Part shown: one piece after another, positions 43,837 to 54,366 of the stretch
Position numbering within the stretch: position 1 is the first letter of the stretch
Layout of the letters: each line of letters starts with the position of its first letter
Source: Actinomyces capricornis
Lineage (GTDB): Bacteria > Actinomycetota > Actinomycetes > Actinomycetales > Actinomycetaceae
Length of the DNA stretch: 64,000 nt
Direction of reading: 5' to 3'
Assembly (NCBI RefSeq): GCF_019974135.1
Contig: NZ_AP025017.1
Coordinates: forward strand, 3,100,001-3,164,000
Translations under genes and position numbers: made by a program
The notes under the pieces: model-generated
The model's input: the letters and a program-made list of their open reading frames with translations, nothing else
Database searches by the model: none
What the model was told of the DNA's origin: nothing

Positions 43837-45165
43837 TCAGGCCTCCAGCAGGGGCTTGGCCGTGGCCTGGTAGGTGGACACCGCTGCCGCCGCGTCACTG
43901 CCGTTGAGGATGACCTCCTCGTACATGACCTTCTCGGCGTCGGAGATCTTCGCAGTGCTCGTCGAGCCCCAGAAGGCCCGGTCCGGGGCCACGGCCACCT
44001 CACGGGCCTTGGCGACCACCGACAGGTTGGCGTCGTTCTTCACCGTCGCGGACTCGGCCCAGGACTTGCGCGAGCAGGCCATGCCCACGGACTTGGTGAT
44101 CTCCTCCTGGACCTCGGTCTTGGTCATGGCCTTGATGAGCTCCCAGGCCAGGGCCGCATTCTGGGACTTGGCGGGGATCATGAGGCCCGAGCCGGCGATG
44201 GTCGTGCTCTGCCCGGCCGCCCCGGTCAGGGGCATGCCGATGGCCAGGGGGAAGCTCGGATCCTCGGTCTGGATCGGGCTGATGTCCCAGGGGCCGGTGA
44301 TGATGAGGCCCGCGCGGCCGGTGGTGAAGGCCTTGCGGGGGGCGGAGTACTCGTTGGAGGCCACCGGGACGGGGGCCAGGGAGTCGGTGTAGATGAGGTC
44401 CTTCTGGAAGTTCAGGGCCTGCTCCAGGGCGCTGGAGGGCGTCATGGGCTCCTCCCCCTCGGCGGTCCACTTCACCCCGTTCTGCAGGTACCACGGCCGA
44501 CCGTAGGCCGAGTCGTTGTTGAGGGCGCAGCCGTACTCCACCCCGGAGTCCTTGATGGCCTTGGCCGCGGCCTTGAACTCCTCCCAGGTGGTGGGCATCT
44601 TCACGCCCGCGGCGTCGAGCATGCTCTGATTGGCGAAGACCAGCCCACCCATGGTCACGTGCAGGGGAATGCCGTAGGTCGTGCCCCCCTCCTGGCGCAG
44701 CGCCAGGCCCGACTCGACGAAGTCGTCGAGGAAGCCGTCCTCCTCCTTGGCGATGAAGTCGTCCAGGGACAGGATGTTGCCGTCGGCGCCCCAGCGGGTC
44801 GACCACCAGCTGCCGCTCTCCTCGACCAGGTCCGGGGTCTGGCCGGACAGGAAGTCGGCGGTGAGCTTCTGCTGGAGGTCGGCCCACTGGAAGGTCTGGA
44901 CGGTGACCGTGATGCCGTGCTCCTTCTCGAAGTCGGAGATGACGTCGAGGTACGGCTGGTAGTCGTGGCCCGCCGAGAGGTAGAACTGGAGCTCCTTGCC
45001 GGTGCGCTCGCCCTCGACGCCGCCGCCGGAGGCCGTGGCCTGGCTGCCATTGGAGCCCACGCCCTGCGGGCCGGAGCAGGCCGCCAGGGAGGCGGCGGCC
45101 AGTGCGGCACTGCCGGTGAGGAAGGTGCGTCGGGGCATGGAGGGTAGGGAACGGGTACGCATCAT
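43837..45165 (-). CDS. Extracellular solute-binding lipoprotein (sugar ABC)
   Basis: 442 residues. The signal peptide has a twin-arginine-like motif (PRRTFLTGSAAL) and a lipobox SLAAC, so it is lipid-anchored outside the cell and possibly Tat-exported. The mature part has the type I solute-binding fold (YLDVISDFEKEHGITVTVQT...PDLVEESGSWW...TGRAGLIITGPWD). Being with a sulfatase, it probably binds a sulfated mono- or oligosaccharide. ATG at 45165 with a second Met following. Confidence 0.92.
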   Translation of the reverse strand: MMRTRSLPSMPRRTFLTGSAALAAASLAACSGPQGVGSNGSQATASGGGVEGERTGKELQFYLSAGHDYQPYLDVISDFEKEHGITVTVQTFQWADLQQKLTADFLSGQTPDLVEESGSWWSTRWGADGNILSLDDFIAKEEDGFLDDFVESGLALRQEGGTTYGIPLHVTMGGLVFANQSMLDAAGVKMPTTWEEFKAAAKAIKDSGVEYGCALNNDSAYGRPWYLQNGVKWTAEGEEPMTPSSALEQALNFQKDLIYTDSLAPVPVASNEYSAPRKAFTTGRAGLIITGPWDISPIQTEDPSFPLAIGMPLTGAAGQSTTIAGSGLMIPAKSQNAALAWELIKAMTKTEVQEEITKSVGMACSRKSWAESATVKNDANLSVVAKAREVAVAPDRAFWGSTSTAKISDAEKVMYEEVILNGSDAAAAVSTYQATAKPLLEA

Positions 45166-45207
45166 TGCGCCTCCTGGTTGAGGGGTTGTTTTCTGATCGT
45201 GTTGTCG

Positions 45208-46239
45208 TCACCGCGTCGTGCGACGCGGGAACAGCCGCCATCGTTCGGTGATGACGGAAGCCGGTGGTGCCGGGTCTGCCAGCCGTGCGATGAGCGCGGC
45301 CAGCACGGCGTCGATAGACTCGTCGCTGAGTCCCACGCTGGTCAGGGGCTGCTCCAGCCTCAGGGCGTCGGAGGAGTTGCCGGTCCCGACGATGCTGAGC
45401 TCCTCGGGCACCCTGATGCCCAGCTGGCTGGCGGCCATGGCCAGGCCGATGGCCACGCGGTCGGCGCCGCAGTAGACCGTGTCGGGCAGCAGGTCTCGGG
45501 CGCGCAGGTCGGGCAGGCGGCGGACCGCCTGCTCGAAGGCGCTGGGGATGGAGGAGTCCACGTGCATGAGCAGAATGGGCTCGGCCCCGCGCCGGCGCTG
45601 GAAGTCCTCGTAGGCGCGCCACCGCACCGAGCGGCGGGCCCGGGCCGGATCCGCCTCCTGAGCGGCCATGGCGATGGTGCGCGAGCCGCGGTCGACCAGG
45701 GTGCCCAGGGTCTCCACGACGGCGTCGTACTCCTCGTAGTGGACCTGGTCGTACCCCTTGGGGTCGCCCTTGTCCGCACCCAGGATGACAGTGGGCAGCG
45801 GCGGGGTGGGGAGGGCCTCGAAGAGCCGGGCGAGCTGGTCGCGGGAGATGCTCACGATCCCGCCGTCGCAGATGCCTGAGCGCAGAGCATCGGTGATGAT
45901 CCTGATGTCGCCGTCGATGACGGGCAGCGCGAGGATCTGGAGGCCGTGGCGCTGGAGCATCCGCGCCGCCCGCAGCAGGTAGCGCTCGACGAAGCGGTTC
46001 ATGGGGGGCTCGTAGAACAGCACGACGGTGCTGGTCCTCCCCCGCCTCAGCGCCCTGGCGCTGCGGTTGCGCACATAGCCCAAGTCGTTGGCGACGGCGC
46101 TAACCCTCTCGACGGTCTCGTTGCTCAATCCACGCTCAGAGGCCTTGCCCGCCAGCACGTAGGACACGGTGGAGGTCGACACACCGCAGGCGGCGGCGAT
46201 ATCGGTCAGGCGCACTCGGGTCCGGGTCACAGCATCCAT
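45208..46239 (-). CDS. LacI-family transcriptional regulator
   Basis: 343 residues. The N-terminal LacI helix-turn-helix and hinge are VRLTDIAAACGVSTSTVSYV and GYVRNRSARALRRGRTS; the periplasmic-binding-like sensor domain follows. First gene of the transporter-sulfatase operon, 42 bp before the binding protein. ATG at 46239 starts just before the HTH; an in-frame start at 46266 would overlap the candidate operator at 46265-46285. Confidence 0.92.
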   Translation of the reverse strand: MDAVTRTRVRLTDIAAACGVSTSTVSYVLAGKASERGLSNETVERVSAVANDLGYVRNRSARALRRGRTSTVVLFYEPPMNRFVERYLLRAARMLQRHGLQILALPVIDGDIRIITDALRSGICDGGIVSISRDQLARLFEALPTPPLPTVILGADKGDPKGYDQVHYEEYDAVVETLGTLVDRGSRTIAMAAQEADPARARRSVRWRAYEDFQRRRGAEPILLMHVDSSIPSAFEQAVRRLPDLRARDLLPDTVYCGADRVAIGLAMAASQLGIRVPEELSIVGTGNSSDALRLEQPLTSVGLSDESIDAVLAALIARLADPAPPASVITERWRLFPRRTTR

Positions 46240-46264
46240 GATGCATCGTGCCCCACGACACAAC

Positions 46265-46285
46265 AAACGTTAATCTCAATCGTTT
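46265..46285. promoter_or_regulatory. Candidate LacI-type operator
   Basis: An interrupted inverted repeat AAACG-N11-CGTTT, 25 bp upstream of the regulator's start. Its position suits autoregulation of the whole operon. The match to a LacI-site consensus (CG in the centre) is imperfect. Confidence 0.4.
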
Positions 46286-46432
46286 CGCGTGATTTGCGAC
46301 ACTTTTCCTGGGGGTCCTGCACTCCCTCATTCGCCTCCCCGGGGCGCCGACCGCCCGGAGCAATGCCCCCTCACCTGGGGCGATTCATGGGCGACTCGCC
46401 CCGACGGCGCCCATCGCACCGCCGACTCGCAG

Positions 46433-46505
46433 TGGACCCGGCCGGACTCGAACCGACGACCAACGCGGTGTAAACGCGTTGCTCTACCAACTGAGCTACA
46501 GGTCC
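46433..46505 (-). tRNA. tRNA-Val (anticodon UAC)
   Basis: 73 nt folding into a full cloverleaf. The acceptor stem GGACCTG pairs with CGGGTCC before discriminator A. The D arm is AGCTCAGTTGGTAGAGC; the anticodon stem ACGCG/CGCGT holds the loop TTTACAC with anticodon TAC; the T arm has GGTTCGAGTCC. CCA is not encoded. Confidence 0.95.
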
Positions 46506-46663
46506 CTGGGGCCGCGCCGGCCCGAAGCCCGAGGGCCGCGGGGCCACCGGCCCGAAGCAGGCAGCAGGCTACAGCACCCGTGGGCACGCCCCGGGGGCCG
46601 GCCCACCTGCCGGCCGGCGCCCACCCGCGGGCGCCCGTCACCGGGGAGACCGGCCGGCCCAGT

Positions 46664-46709
46664 GCGGGTGCTGATCGCCGGCCCGCACCGCCCGGCGATC
46701 AGCGCCCGC
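46664..46709 (-). terminator. Long hairpin at the end of the DUF3052 gene
   Basis: An 18-bp stem with one wobble (arms 46664-46681 and 46692-46709) and a 10-base loop. The DUF3052 stop codon lies in the upstream arm. No U-tract, as usual for high-GC actinobacteria. Confidence 0.65.
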
Positions 46710-47103
46710 GGGAGGAGACGCGAGTCCCACTCCAGTGCTCGCCCAGCGACGCCGTCGAGGTCGCATGCATCCCCGCCGTCGCGGCAGCCTCCTCCACCTC
46801 CGCAGAGGGCACGGCACCGGCGGTGCGAGCCCTGGGCGTGAGCACCCAGATGATGCCGGCGCCATCGAGGTTGGCCTGGGCATCCACCAGGAGATCGGTG
46901 AGGTCGTCCACGTCGCCGTCCTCGGCGCGCCACCACACGATGGCCGAGTCCGCGACGTCCTCATAGTCCTCATCGACCAGCTCGGTGCCGGTCTCAGCCT
47001 CAACAGCCCGCCGCAGGGAGGGCTCGACGTCGTCGTCGTACCCGAACTCCTGGATGATGAGGCCCGAGGAGAAGCCGAAGGCCCCACCTGCTGTGCTCGT
47101 CAC
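46699..47103 (-). CDS. DUF3052 family protein
   Basis: 134 residues from GTG at 47103, preceded by a GGAAGGACGG stretch. The conserved core is FSSGLIIQEFGYDDDVE and IIWVLTPR. This actinobacterial family regularly lies divergent from aceE, as here, but has no known function. The frame continues upstream to 47265 without typical sequence, so the shorter form is used. Confidence 0.85.
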   Translation of the reverse strand: MTSTAGGAFGFSSGLIIQEFGYDDDVEPSLRRAVEAETGTELVDEDYEDVADSAIVWWRAEDGDVDDLTDLLVDAQANLDGAGIIWVLTPRARTAGAVPSAEVEEAAATAGMHATSTASLGEHWSGTRVSSRGR

Positions 47104-47464
47104 TTGTTCACACCGTCCTTCCGGGCCCTGGCCCGTCTGCCCGTACTCAAGGCGCCCGCGGTCGGGCCCCGTGGCACTAGCCCACCGCACCAGCCGTCCG
47201 CGCGCAAGTGAGAACGCTCGCCCACCCGCCGGATCGCGCCGCTCCCCTGCTTCCGGGGGGCCCACCCCACGGGCGCATCAGTGACCCACCGCACACGTGA
47301 CATGGGACCTTTTTCCTTCACAGGTGCATCCGCCAGAACTCTCAGAACGTAGATTAGGATCGTCAATCACTGCGGCCTGACTCGCCGGGCTCGCCGCCGA
47401 CGACGAGTCGGGGCGGCCCTGGCGAGCCGGTCCCCACCGCACAGACGCGAGGAAGAAGGAACCC
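47104..47464. other. Divergent intergenic region before aceE
   Basis: Carries the promoter regions of the DUF3052 gene (minus) and aceE (plus). An AT-richer patch around 47310-47370 is the likeliest aceE promoter, but no pair of boxes is clear enough to name. No further gene. Confidence 0.45.
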
Positions 47465-50224
47465 GTGAGCCCCACCAGTGACTCCACTCCGCTCATCGAT
47501 GGCCTCCTGACCAAGGTCACGGACAACGATCCCGAGGAGACTAGTGAGTGGCGCGAGTCCCTCAACGCCCTCATCGAGGACAAGGGCGGCCCGCGGGCCC
47601 GCTTCATCCTGCTGTCGATGCTCGCCGAGGCCCGCCAGCGGAACGTCACGGTGCCGGCTCAGCTGACCAGCCCCTACATCAACACCATCGACGTCGCCGA
47701 CGAGCCCTACTTCCCCGGCGATGAGGACGCCGAGCGCACCTACCGCCGCTGGCTGCGGTGGAACGCCGCCGTCATGGTCACCCGCGCCCAGCGCCCCGGC
47801 GTCGGCGTCGGCGGGCACATCTCCTCCTACGCCTCCACCGCCACACTGTACGAGGTGGGCTTCAACCACTTCTTCCGCGGCAAGGACCACCCCGGCGGCG
47901 GGGACCACCTGTTCTTCCAGGGCCACGCCTCCCCCGGCAACTACGCCCGGGCCTTCATCGAGGGCCGCCTGAGCGAGGCCGACCTCGACGGCTTCCGCCA
48001 GGAGGTCTCCCACCCCGCCCGCGGCGAGGGGCGCGGCCTGCCCTCCTACCCCCACCCGCGACGGATGGAGGACTTCTGGGAGTTCCCCACCGTGTCCATG
48101 GGCCTGGGACCCGCCGAGGCCATCTACCAGGCCTGGTTCGACAAGTACCTCACCGGTGCCGGGATCAAGGACACGTCCCAGCAGCACACCTGGGCCTTCC
48201 TGGGCGACGGCGAGATGGACGAGCCCGAGTCCCGCGGCATGCTCCAGCTCGCCGCGGGCCAGCAGCTGGACAACCTGACCTTCGTGGTCAACTGCAACCT
48301 CCAGCGCCTCGACGGCCCCGTGCGCGGCAACGGCAAGATCATCCAGGAGCTCGAGGCCTTCTTCAAGGGCGCCGGGTGGAACGTCATCAAGGTGATCTGG
48401 GGCCGCGGCTGGGACCAGCTCCTGGCGGCGGACAAGGACCACGCCCTGGAGCACCTCATGATGGAGACCCTCGACGGGGACTACCAGACCTTCAAGGCCA
48501 ACGACGGCGCCTACGTGCGCGAGCACTTCTTCGGCCGCGACCCGCGCACCGCCGCCCTGGTCAAGGACTGGACCGACGACCAGATCTGGGCCCTGCAGCG
48601 CGGCGGCAACGACTACCGCAAGATGTACGCCGCCTACAAGGCCGCCATGGAGCACAAGGGCCAGCCCACCGTCATCCTGGCCCACACCGTCAAGGGCTAC
48701 CTCCTGGGCGAGCACTTCGCCGGGCGCAACGCCACCCACCAGATGAAGAAGCTGGGCCTGGAGGACCTCAAGGCCCTGCGCGACCGCCTCCACATCCCCA
48801 TCACCGATGAGGAGCTGGAGGCCAACCCCAAGATGCCGCCCTACTACCGCCCCGCCCAGGACGACCCGGCCCTGCTCTACATGCTGGAGCGGCGCCGCCA
48901 GCTCGGGGGCTTCCTGCCCGAGCGGCGCGACAGCGGCAGGCAGCTCGAGCTGCCCGGCGACAAGACCTACGACATCCTCAAGTCCGGCTCGGGCAAGCAG
49001 GAGGTCGCCTCCACGATGGCCTTCGTGCGCCTGCTCAAGGAGCTGCTCAAGGACAAGGGCATCGGCCGGCGCATCGTGCCCATCGTCCCCGACGAGTCGC
49101 GCACCTTCGGCCTGGAGTCCCTCTTCCCCACCAAGAAGATCTTCAACACCCAGGGGCAGAACTACACCCCGGTGGACGCCGACATGATGCTGTCCTACCG
49201 CGAGTCCGAGTCCGGACAGCTCATGCACACCGGCATCAACGAGGCCGGCTCGGCGGCCCTCTTCCAGGTGGCCGGCACCAGCTACGCCACTCACGGCGAG
49301 CCCATGATCCCGGTCTACATCTTCTACTCGATGTTCGGCTTCCAGCGCACCGGCGACCAGTTCTGGGCCGCCGGGGACCAGTTGGCGCGCGGCTTCATCA
49401 TCGGGGCCACGGCCGGGCGCACCACCCTGACCGGTGAGGGCACCCAGCACATGGACGGCCACTCCCCGCTCATCTCGGCCACCAACGACGCCGTCGTCAC
49501 CTACGACCCCGGCTACGCCTATGAGATGCGGCACATCGTGCGCGACGCCCTGGAGCGCTGGTACGGCCCCGACTCGGGCCGCAACCGCGACGTCATGTAC
49601 TACCTGACGGTCTACAACGAGCCGATCCACCAGCCGGCCGAGCCCGAGGGCGTCGACGTCGAGGGCATCATCCGCGGCCTGTACCAGCTGCAGGGCGCGC
49701 CCGAGGGCGATGGCCCCGAGGTCCAGCTGCTGGCCTCGGGCGTGGGCCTGCCCTGGATCGAGGAGGCCCGCAACCTGCTCCAGCAGGACTGGGGCGTGCG
49801 CGCCTCGACCTGGTCGGTCACCAGCTGGAACGAGCTGCGGCGCGAGGCCCTGGAGGCCGAGCGGCACAACCTCCTCCACCCCCAGGACGAGCGGCGCGTG
49901 CCCTACCTGACCGCCAAGCTGTCCCAGGCCCACGGCCCCTTCGTCGCCACCAGCGACTACGACCACCTGGTGCCCGACCAGATCCGCGCCTGGGTGCCGG
50001 GCGACTACCACACCCTGGGCGCCGACGGCTTCGGGTTCTCCGACACCCGCGCCGCCGCCCGCCGCCACTACCTCATCGACGCCCAGAGCGTGGTGGTCAA
50101 GGCCCTCCAGGCCCTCGCCGAGCAGGGTGTCATGGACCGCTCGGTCGTCGCCGAGGCCGTGGCCCGCTACGACCTGTCCAATGTCAACGCGGGTACCTCC
50201 GGCGGCCAGGGCGGGGAGGCCTGA
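47465..50224 (+). CDS. aceE: Pyruvate dehydrogenase E1 component, homodimeric
   Basis: Thiamine-diphosphate enzyme that decarboxylates pyruvate in the pyruvate dehydrogenase complex. 919 residues, normal for the single-chain E1. The ThDP site is the [10 protein letters not shown]...[14 protein letters not shown] motif. [20 protein letters not shown] and the C-terminal [19 protein letters not shown] segments are typical. GTG start at 47465 with AGAAGGAA upstream. E2 and E3 genes are not in the window. A 901-codon antisense frame over this gene is a composition artefact. Confidence 0.97.
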   Translation: MSPTSDSTPLIDGLLTKVTDNDPEETSEWRESLNALIEDKGGPRARFILLSMLAEARQRNVTVPAQLTSPYINTIDVADEPYFPGDEDAERTYRRWLRWNAAVMVTRAQRPGVGVGGHISSYASTATLYEVGFNHFFRGKDHPGGGDHLFFQGHASPGNYARAFIEGRLSEADLDGFRQEVSHPARGEGRGLPSYPHPRRMEDFWEFPTVSMGLGPAEAIYQAWFDKYLTGAGIKDTSQQHTWAFLGDGEMDEPESRGMLQLAAGQQLDNLTFVVNCNLQRLDGPVRGNGKIIQELEAFFKGAGWNVIKVIWGRGWDQLLAADKDHALEHLMMETLDGDYQTFKANDGAYVREHFFGRDPRTAALVKDWTDDQIWALQRGGNDYRKMYAAYKAAMEHKGQPTVILAHTVKGYLLGEHFAGRNATHQMKKLGLEDLKALRDRLHIPITDEELEANPKMPPYYRPAQDDPALLYMLERRRQLGGFLPERRDSGRQLELPGDKTYDILKSGSGKQEVASTMAFVRLLKELLKDKGIGRRIVPIVPDESRTFGLESLFPTKKIFNTQGQNYTPVDADMMLSYRESESGQLMHTGINEAGSAALFQVAGTSYATHGEPMIPVYIFYSMFGFQRTGDQFWAAGDQLARGFIIGATAGRTTLTGEGTQHMDGHSPLISATNDAVVTYDPGYAYEMRHIVRDALERWYGPDSGRNRDVMYYLTVYNEPIHQPAEPEGVDVEGIIRGLYQLQGAPEGDGPEVQLLASGVGLPWIEEARNLLQQDWGVRASTWSVTSWNELRREALEAERHNLLHPQDERRVPYLTAKLSQAHGPFVATSDYDHLVPDQIRAWVPGDYHTLGADGFGFSDTRAAARRHYLIDAQSVVVKALQALAEQGVMDRSVVAEAVARYDLSNVNAGTSGGQGGEA

Positions 50225-50229
50225 GCCGG

Positions 50230-50925
50230 ATGATCCGCTCTGCTAGCGGCCCGGCGCTGCTGCGCCGGGCCGTGGTCAGCGGCGTGTGCCTCGTGAGCCT
50301 GTCCGCCTGCGGCCTCCTGCCGCAGGCGGACGGCTCGGCACCGGACGCCGCACCCGCCGCCCAGGCCCCTGAGGCTCAGGCCGACGACGCCGCGCAGGCG
50401 CCCGTCGATCCGCAGGACTCCGTCGGGCTCGACCCCCTGGAGTACGGCAACTGCACCTCCCAGGATGTCGCCGACGCCGAGGGCGAGACCCCCGACCCCC
50501 AGGACCTGGACATCAGCAACGATCGCGCCAGTGCCCAGGCCGAGGTGGATCACACCGTGGCCGGCGCCGAGACCGTCACCATCCCGGTGGAGGCCGAGGA
50601 GTACGCCAGCGTCATCTCGATCGGGCCCGGCACCCGCCATGCGGTCATCGAGGCCTCCCACCTGACCTACGTCATCGACAGCGGGTTGGAGACCCTGACC
50701 ATCCGGGGCAGCGGCAACATCGTGTGGGTCGACTCGGTGCGCAGTGTCGTCTTCGAGGAGGGCACGATCGTCAAGCACGGCCTGGTCGAGCTCGACTCGG
50801 GCTACTACAACCATGTGTTCTGGCGTGACTCCGCTCCGGTCTCCGAGCAGGACGACACCGACACCAATGTGATCGCCAGGGACTCACTGGCCCATCTCGT
50901 CGCCTCCTGCTCCCCCGCCTCCTAA
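50230..50925 (+). CDS. Lipoprotein with DUF3060-like repeats
   Basis: 231 residues. Signal peptide with lipobox SLSAC (lipid-modified Cys near residue 27), an Ala/Pro/Asp-rich linker, then repeated beta strands of the DUF3060 type (HAVIEASHLTYVIDSG, ETLTIRGSGNIVWVDSV). Surface-anchored, function unknown. Starts 5 bp after the aceE stop, so it is probably read through from aceE. Confidence 0.78.
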   Translation: MIRSASGPALLRRAVVSGVCLVSLSACGLLPQADGSAPDAAPAAQAPEAQADDAAQAPVDPQDSVGLDPLEYGNCTSQDVADAEGETPDPQDLDISNDRASAQAEVDHTVAGAETVTIPVEAEEYASVISIGPGTRHAVIEASHLTYVIDSGLETLTIRGSGNIVWVDSVRSVVFEEGTIVKHGLVELDSGYYNHVFWRDSAPVSEQDDTDTNVIARDSLAHLVASCSPAS

Positions 50926-51029
50926 GGCGCCGGGACCTGCCCCCCTGAGCCCGCGCCGCGGCCGGAGGGCTCGGCGAGTACCGCCCGGCCACCAGGTGCG
51001 ATAGCCCGGCGGGCCAGCGCGGTGGGCGC

Positions 51030-52520
51030 TCAGAATCCGTGGATGCCCGCGGCGTCGGGAGCAGTGGGAATCGTGGGCGGCGTGGAGGGGTCGGTGCCGG
51101 TGTAGGTGCTCATGTCGCGGTAGTGGGGCCGCAGCAGGTTCTCCGGGCTCAGCAGCTCATCGAGGACCCTCTCCTCCAGCAGGCCCATCTCCAGGACGAC
51201 CTCACGCACATTGCGCCCCGACCGTGCGCACTCGCGCCCGACCCGGTCCCCATTGTGGTGACCGATGACCGGGTTGAGATAGGTGACAATGCCGATGGAC
51301 TCCAGCACATTGCGGCGGCACACCTCCTCATTGGCCTCGATCCCGGTAATGCACAGCTCGCGCAGCGAGGACATCGCACGAGTGAGCAGATTGAGCGACT
51401 CGAAGCTGGCCTGGGCGATGACCGGCTCCATGACGTTGAGCTGGAGCTGGCCGGCCTCAGCGGCGAAGGTCAGCGTCACATCGTTGCCGATGACCTTATA
51501 GCACACCTGGTTGACCACCTCGGGGATCACCGGGTTGACCTTGGCCGGCATGATCGAGGACCCGGCCTGGCGCTCCGGCAGCCGGATCTCCCCCAGACCG
51601 GCACGGGGCCCGGAGGACAGCAGGCGCAGATCGTTGCAGATCTTCGAGAGCTTGACGGCCAGGCGCTTGATCGCGGCGTGCATGGACACGTAGGCGCCGG
51701 TATCACTGGTGGCCTCCAGGAGGTCCTTGGCGCCGCGGATGTTGAGGCCGGTGATGGCCCGCAGGTGGCGCACCACCGTGTCCTGATAGGCGGGCGGGGT
51801 GTTGAGGCCCGTGCCGATCGCGGTGGCACCCAGGTTGACCTCCAGCAGCAGCGCCGAGTTGTTGCGCAGGCGGGGCACCTCCTCCTCCAGGAGCACCGCG
51901 AAGGCCTCGAACTCCTGTCCCAGGCTCATGGGCACCGCATCCTGGAGCTGGGTGCGCCCCATCTTCAGCACAGTGTCGAATTGCCGCCCCTTGGCGCGCA
52001 TCGCCCCGATGAGGCGGTCGAGCTCCTCGATGAGCTCCTCGACCAGCGCATACAGTCCCAGGCGAAACCCCGTCGGGTAGGCGTCATTAGTCGACTGCGA
52101 CTTATTGACGTGATCATTAGGGTTGATGACGTCGTATCGGCCCTTGGGGTAGCCCAGGTGCTCCAGCGCCAGGTTGGCCACCACCTCATTGGTGTTCATG
52201 TTGACGCTTGTACCAGCACCGCCCTGGAACTGGTCGACCGGGAACTGGTCCAGGCACCGGTTCGATGCCAGGATCTGTCGGCATGCCCAGATGATCGCCT
52301 TGGCAATATCATCGTCGAGCGTGCCCAGCTCCACATTCGCCTGCGCCGCCGCCTGCTTGACCTGCACCATCCCGCGCACAAAGGCCGCCTCATCGCCGAC
52401 GCAGGAGCCCGAGAGGCGGAAGTTCTCCATGGCCCGCAGGGTATGGATTCCCCAGTAGGCCTCACGCGGCACCTCCCGCGTCCCCAGGAGATCCTCTTCG
52501 GTTCTGGTGGCCTGTGACAT
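51030..52520 (-). CDS. aspA: Aspartate ammonia-lyase
   Basis: Aspartate to fumarate plus ammonia. 496 residues of the fumarase/aspartase superfamily. The signature [15 protein letters not shown] contains the catalytic loop Ser; [14 protein letters not shown] and [16 protein letters not shown] are aspartase-type substrate segments. ATG at 52520 has GGAGGA upstream. Divergent from fasR, with about 250 bp between them. The last 25 residues form an extra Thr/Pro-rich tail. Confidence 0.93.
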   Translation of the reverse strand: MSQATRTEEDLLGTREVPREAYWGIHTLRAMENFRLSGSCVGDEAAFVRGMVQVKQAAAQANVELGTLDDDIAKAIIWACRQILASNRCLDQFPVDQFQGGAGTSVNMNTNEVVANLALEHLGYPKGRYDVINPNDHVNKSQSTNDAYPTGFRLGLYALVEELIEELDRLIGAMRAKGRQFDTVLKMGRTQLQDAVPMSLGQEFEAFAVLLEEEVPRLRNNSALLLEVNLGATAIGTGLNTPPAYQDTVVRHLRAITGLNIRGAKDLLEATSDTGAYVSMHAAIKRLAVKLSKICNDLRLLSSGPRAGLGEIRLPERQAGSSIMPAKVNPVIPEVVNQVCYKVIGNDVTLTFAAEAGQLQLNVMEPVIAQASFESLNLLTRAMSSLRELCITGIEANEEVCRRNVLESIGIVTYLNPVIGHHNGDRVGRECARSGRNVREVVLEMGLLEERVLDELLSPENLLRPHYRDMSTYTGTDPSTPPTIPTAPDAAGIHGF

Positions 52521-52770
52521 CGCTGCTCCTCCAGTAGTCCACACACGCCTATAGTTGACAGGTACACAATAGGCCATGCCGTGCTCGATTGCCCATTCAT
52601 CCGGTATGAACCCACAATAAGGTCACAACTTAGTCACATGTAGCGCCACGCCCACCGGCCCGATCCTGCGCCAGTTCCCCGGATTCAGCGGCAAACCCGT
52701 GTCGGATCACACGCCATGCCCGACGAGACGCTCCTGTGATTGAGGTTTTCCAGTATGTACCATCCCAGTC

Positions 52771-53964
52771 ATGGACGAGTTGAGCACTCCGGGAGTGACT
52801 GCGCTGCGAGACGCGCAGGACACGATTATTGAGCACTCACTGGACCGCATCAGTTCGGCCCACGATTTCTACCGCACCCTGCCCGAGGGTGATCGGGAGC
52901 AAATTGCAGCGGTGGCACGCCTGGGCGTGACCATGTTCGTGGACTCCGCGGAGAACCCCGGTCAGACCCTGTCCCCCTCCCAGATCTTCTCCGTGGCCCC
53001 GGCCGCCCTGACCGGCGTCATCACCCTGGAGCAGACGCTGGCCCTGGTGCGCACGGTCCTGGACGTCGTCGTCGACGAGGCCCCCAAGGCCGTGCCGGAT
53101 GAGGACCACGATGCCGTGCGCATCCTCGTGCTCACCTTCGGCCGGGACGTGGGCTTCGCCGCCGCCGAGGTCTACGCGCGCGCCGCCGAGGCCCGCGGCG
53201 CCTGGGACGCCCGCCTGGAGTCGGTGGCCGTGGATGCCATGCTCCACGACAGCCCCGAGGACGCCACCACCAGGGCCGGATCCGCAGGATGGCGGGGCAT
53301 CGGGCCCGTCGTCGGCATCGCGGCCCGAACCTCCCTGGACGCCCTGGGCATCTCCCGCCTGCGCCACGAGTGCCGCACCCTGGCCACCGACTGCCTGGTC
53401 TCCGTGCGCGGCGACTCCGTGCTCATCGTCCTGGGCGGCTCCCCCGAGTCCGACCACAGCACCGCTGCCTCCAAGTCCGAGCCCGCCGAGCGCGCCGTGG
53501 ACTCCGCGGCCATGCAGATCGCCGGCGGCCTGGGCGGCTCGGCCGTCGTCGGCCCTGTCGTCTCCGGGGTCTCCCAGGCAGGACGCTCCCTGCGCTCGGC
53601 CCTGGCAGGACTGCGGGCCATCCCCGGCTGGCAGGAGGCCCCCAACCCGGTCCACGCCGACGACCTCCTGCCCGAGCGCCTCCTGGCCGGCGACGAGCTC
53701 GCCGGCGAGCAGATCCTGTCCCTGGTGCACGCCCCTCTTCACGCCATGGGCGACCCCTTCGAGAGCACGGTGGCCACCTACCTCGCCCTGGGCGGAAGCC
53801 TGGAGGCCACCGCCCGCAGCCTCTTCGTCCACGCCAACACCGTGCGCTACCGCCTGGGGCGCGTCAGCGAGCAGGTCGGCTGGGACGCCACCAACGCCCG
53901 CGACGGCCTCATGCTCCACATGGCGATCATCGCCGGTCGCCTGGCCGCCGGGCGCGAGGAGTAG
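52771..53964 (+). CDS. fasR: PucR/CdaR-type regulator of fatty acid synthesis (FasR-like)
   Basis: 397 residues. The C-terminal PucR helix-turn-helix is clear (YLALGGSLEATARSLFVHANTVRYRLGRV), and the preceding GGDEF-like and helical regions match the actinobacterial FasR group. In Streptomyces, FasR activates the fabD-fabH-acpP-fabF operon; here it directly precedes acpP and fabF. ATG at 52771. The name rests on family plus context. Confidence 0.8.
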   Translation: MDELSTPGVTALRDAQDTIIEHSLDRISSAHDFYRTLPEGDREQIAAVARLGVTMFVDSAENPGQTLSPSQIFSVAPAALTGVITLEQTLALVRTVLDVVVDEAPKAVPDEDHDAVRILVLTFGRDVGFAAAEVYARAAEARGAWDARLESVAVDAMLHDSPEDATTRAGSAGWRGIGPVVGIAARTSLDALGISRLRHECRTLATDCLVSVRGDSVLIVLGGSPESDHSTAASKSEPAERAVDSAAMQIAGGLGGSAVVGPVVSGVSQAGRSLRSALAGLRAIPGWQEAPNPVHADDLLPERLLAGDELAGEQILSLVHAPLHAMGDPFESTVATYLALGGSLEATARSLFVHANTVRYRLGRVSEQVGWDATNARDGLMLHMAIIAGRLAAGREE

Positions 53965-54118
53965 AAGGAGTAGCCTTCCGGCAGTGCGCGCGGCGCCCCA
54001 CCGGCCCATCGCGACCGACCACAGCCACCGCCGTCGGCAGTGGCCAGTGGCGGCCCGCCGGGACGCCGCGCCGCGCCCACGGCCGACCGCGCCCGCCACA
54101 GCGATAAAGGAGATCGCC

Positions 54119-54364
54119 ATGACCCAGAGCACCGAGGTCCTTGAGACCATCACCCGGATCGTCGCCGAGGAGGCCGGGGTGGAGGCGTCCTCCATCACCC
54201 GGGACAGCCGCTTCGCCCAGGACCTGGACATCGACTCCCTGGGGCTGCTGACCATCGCCACGCAGGTGGAGGAGCACTTCTCCGTCGCCCTGGACGACTC
54301 CCTCATCCCCACCCTGCCCACCGTGGGCTCCCTGGTGGACCTGGTCACCGCGCAGCAGGCCTGA
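54119..54364 (+). CDS. acpP: Acyl carrier protein
   Basis: 81 residues. Carries growing acyl chains on a phosphopantetheine attached to S40 in DLDIDSLGLLTI (DSL motif). Starts behind AAAGGAGATCGCC at 54119 and ends 2 bp before the fabF ATG. fabD and fabH, expected between fasR and acpP in related genomes, are absent. Confidence 0.93.
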   Translation: MTQSTEVLETITRIVAEEAGVEASSITRDSRFAQDLDIDSLGLLTIATQVEEHFSVALDDSLIPTLPTVGSLVDLVTAQQA

Positions 54365-54366
54365 GG

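Noticed and set aside
42892..45147. 751-codon plus frame over the permease and binding-protein genes
   Set aside because: Antisense to two clear transporter genes; Gly/His/Val-rich shadow.
47363..50068. 901-codon open frame antisense to aceE
   Set aside because: Composition is Val/Gly/Leu/Asp-rich and repetitive, the usual shadow of a high-GC gene; aceE is unmistakable on the plus strand.
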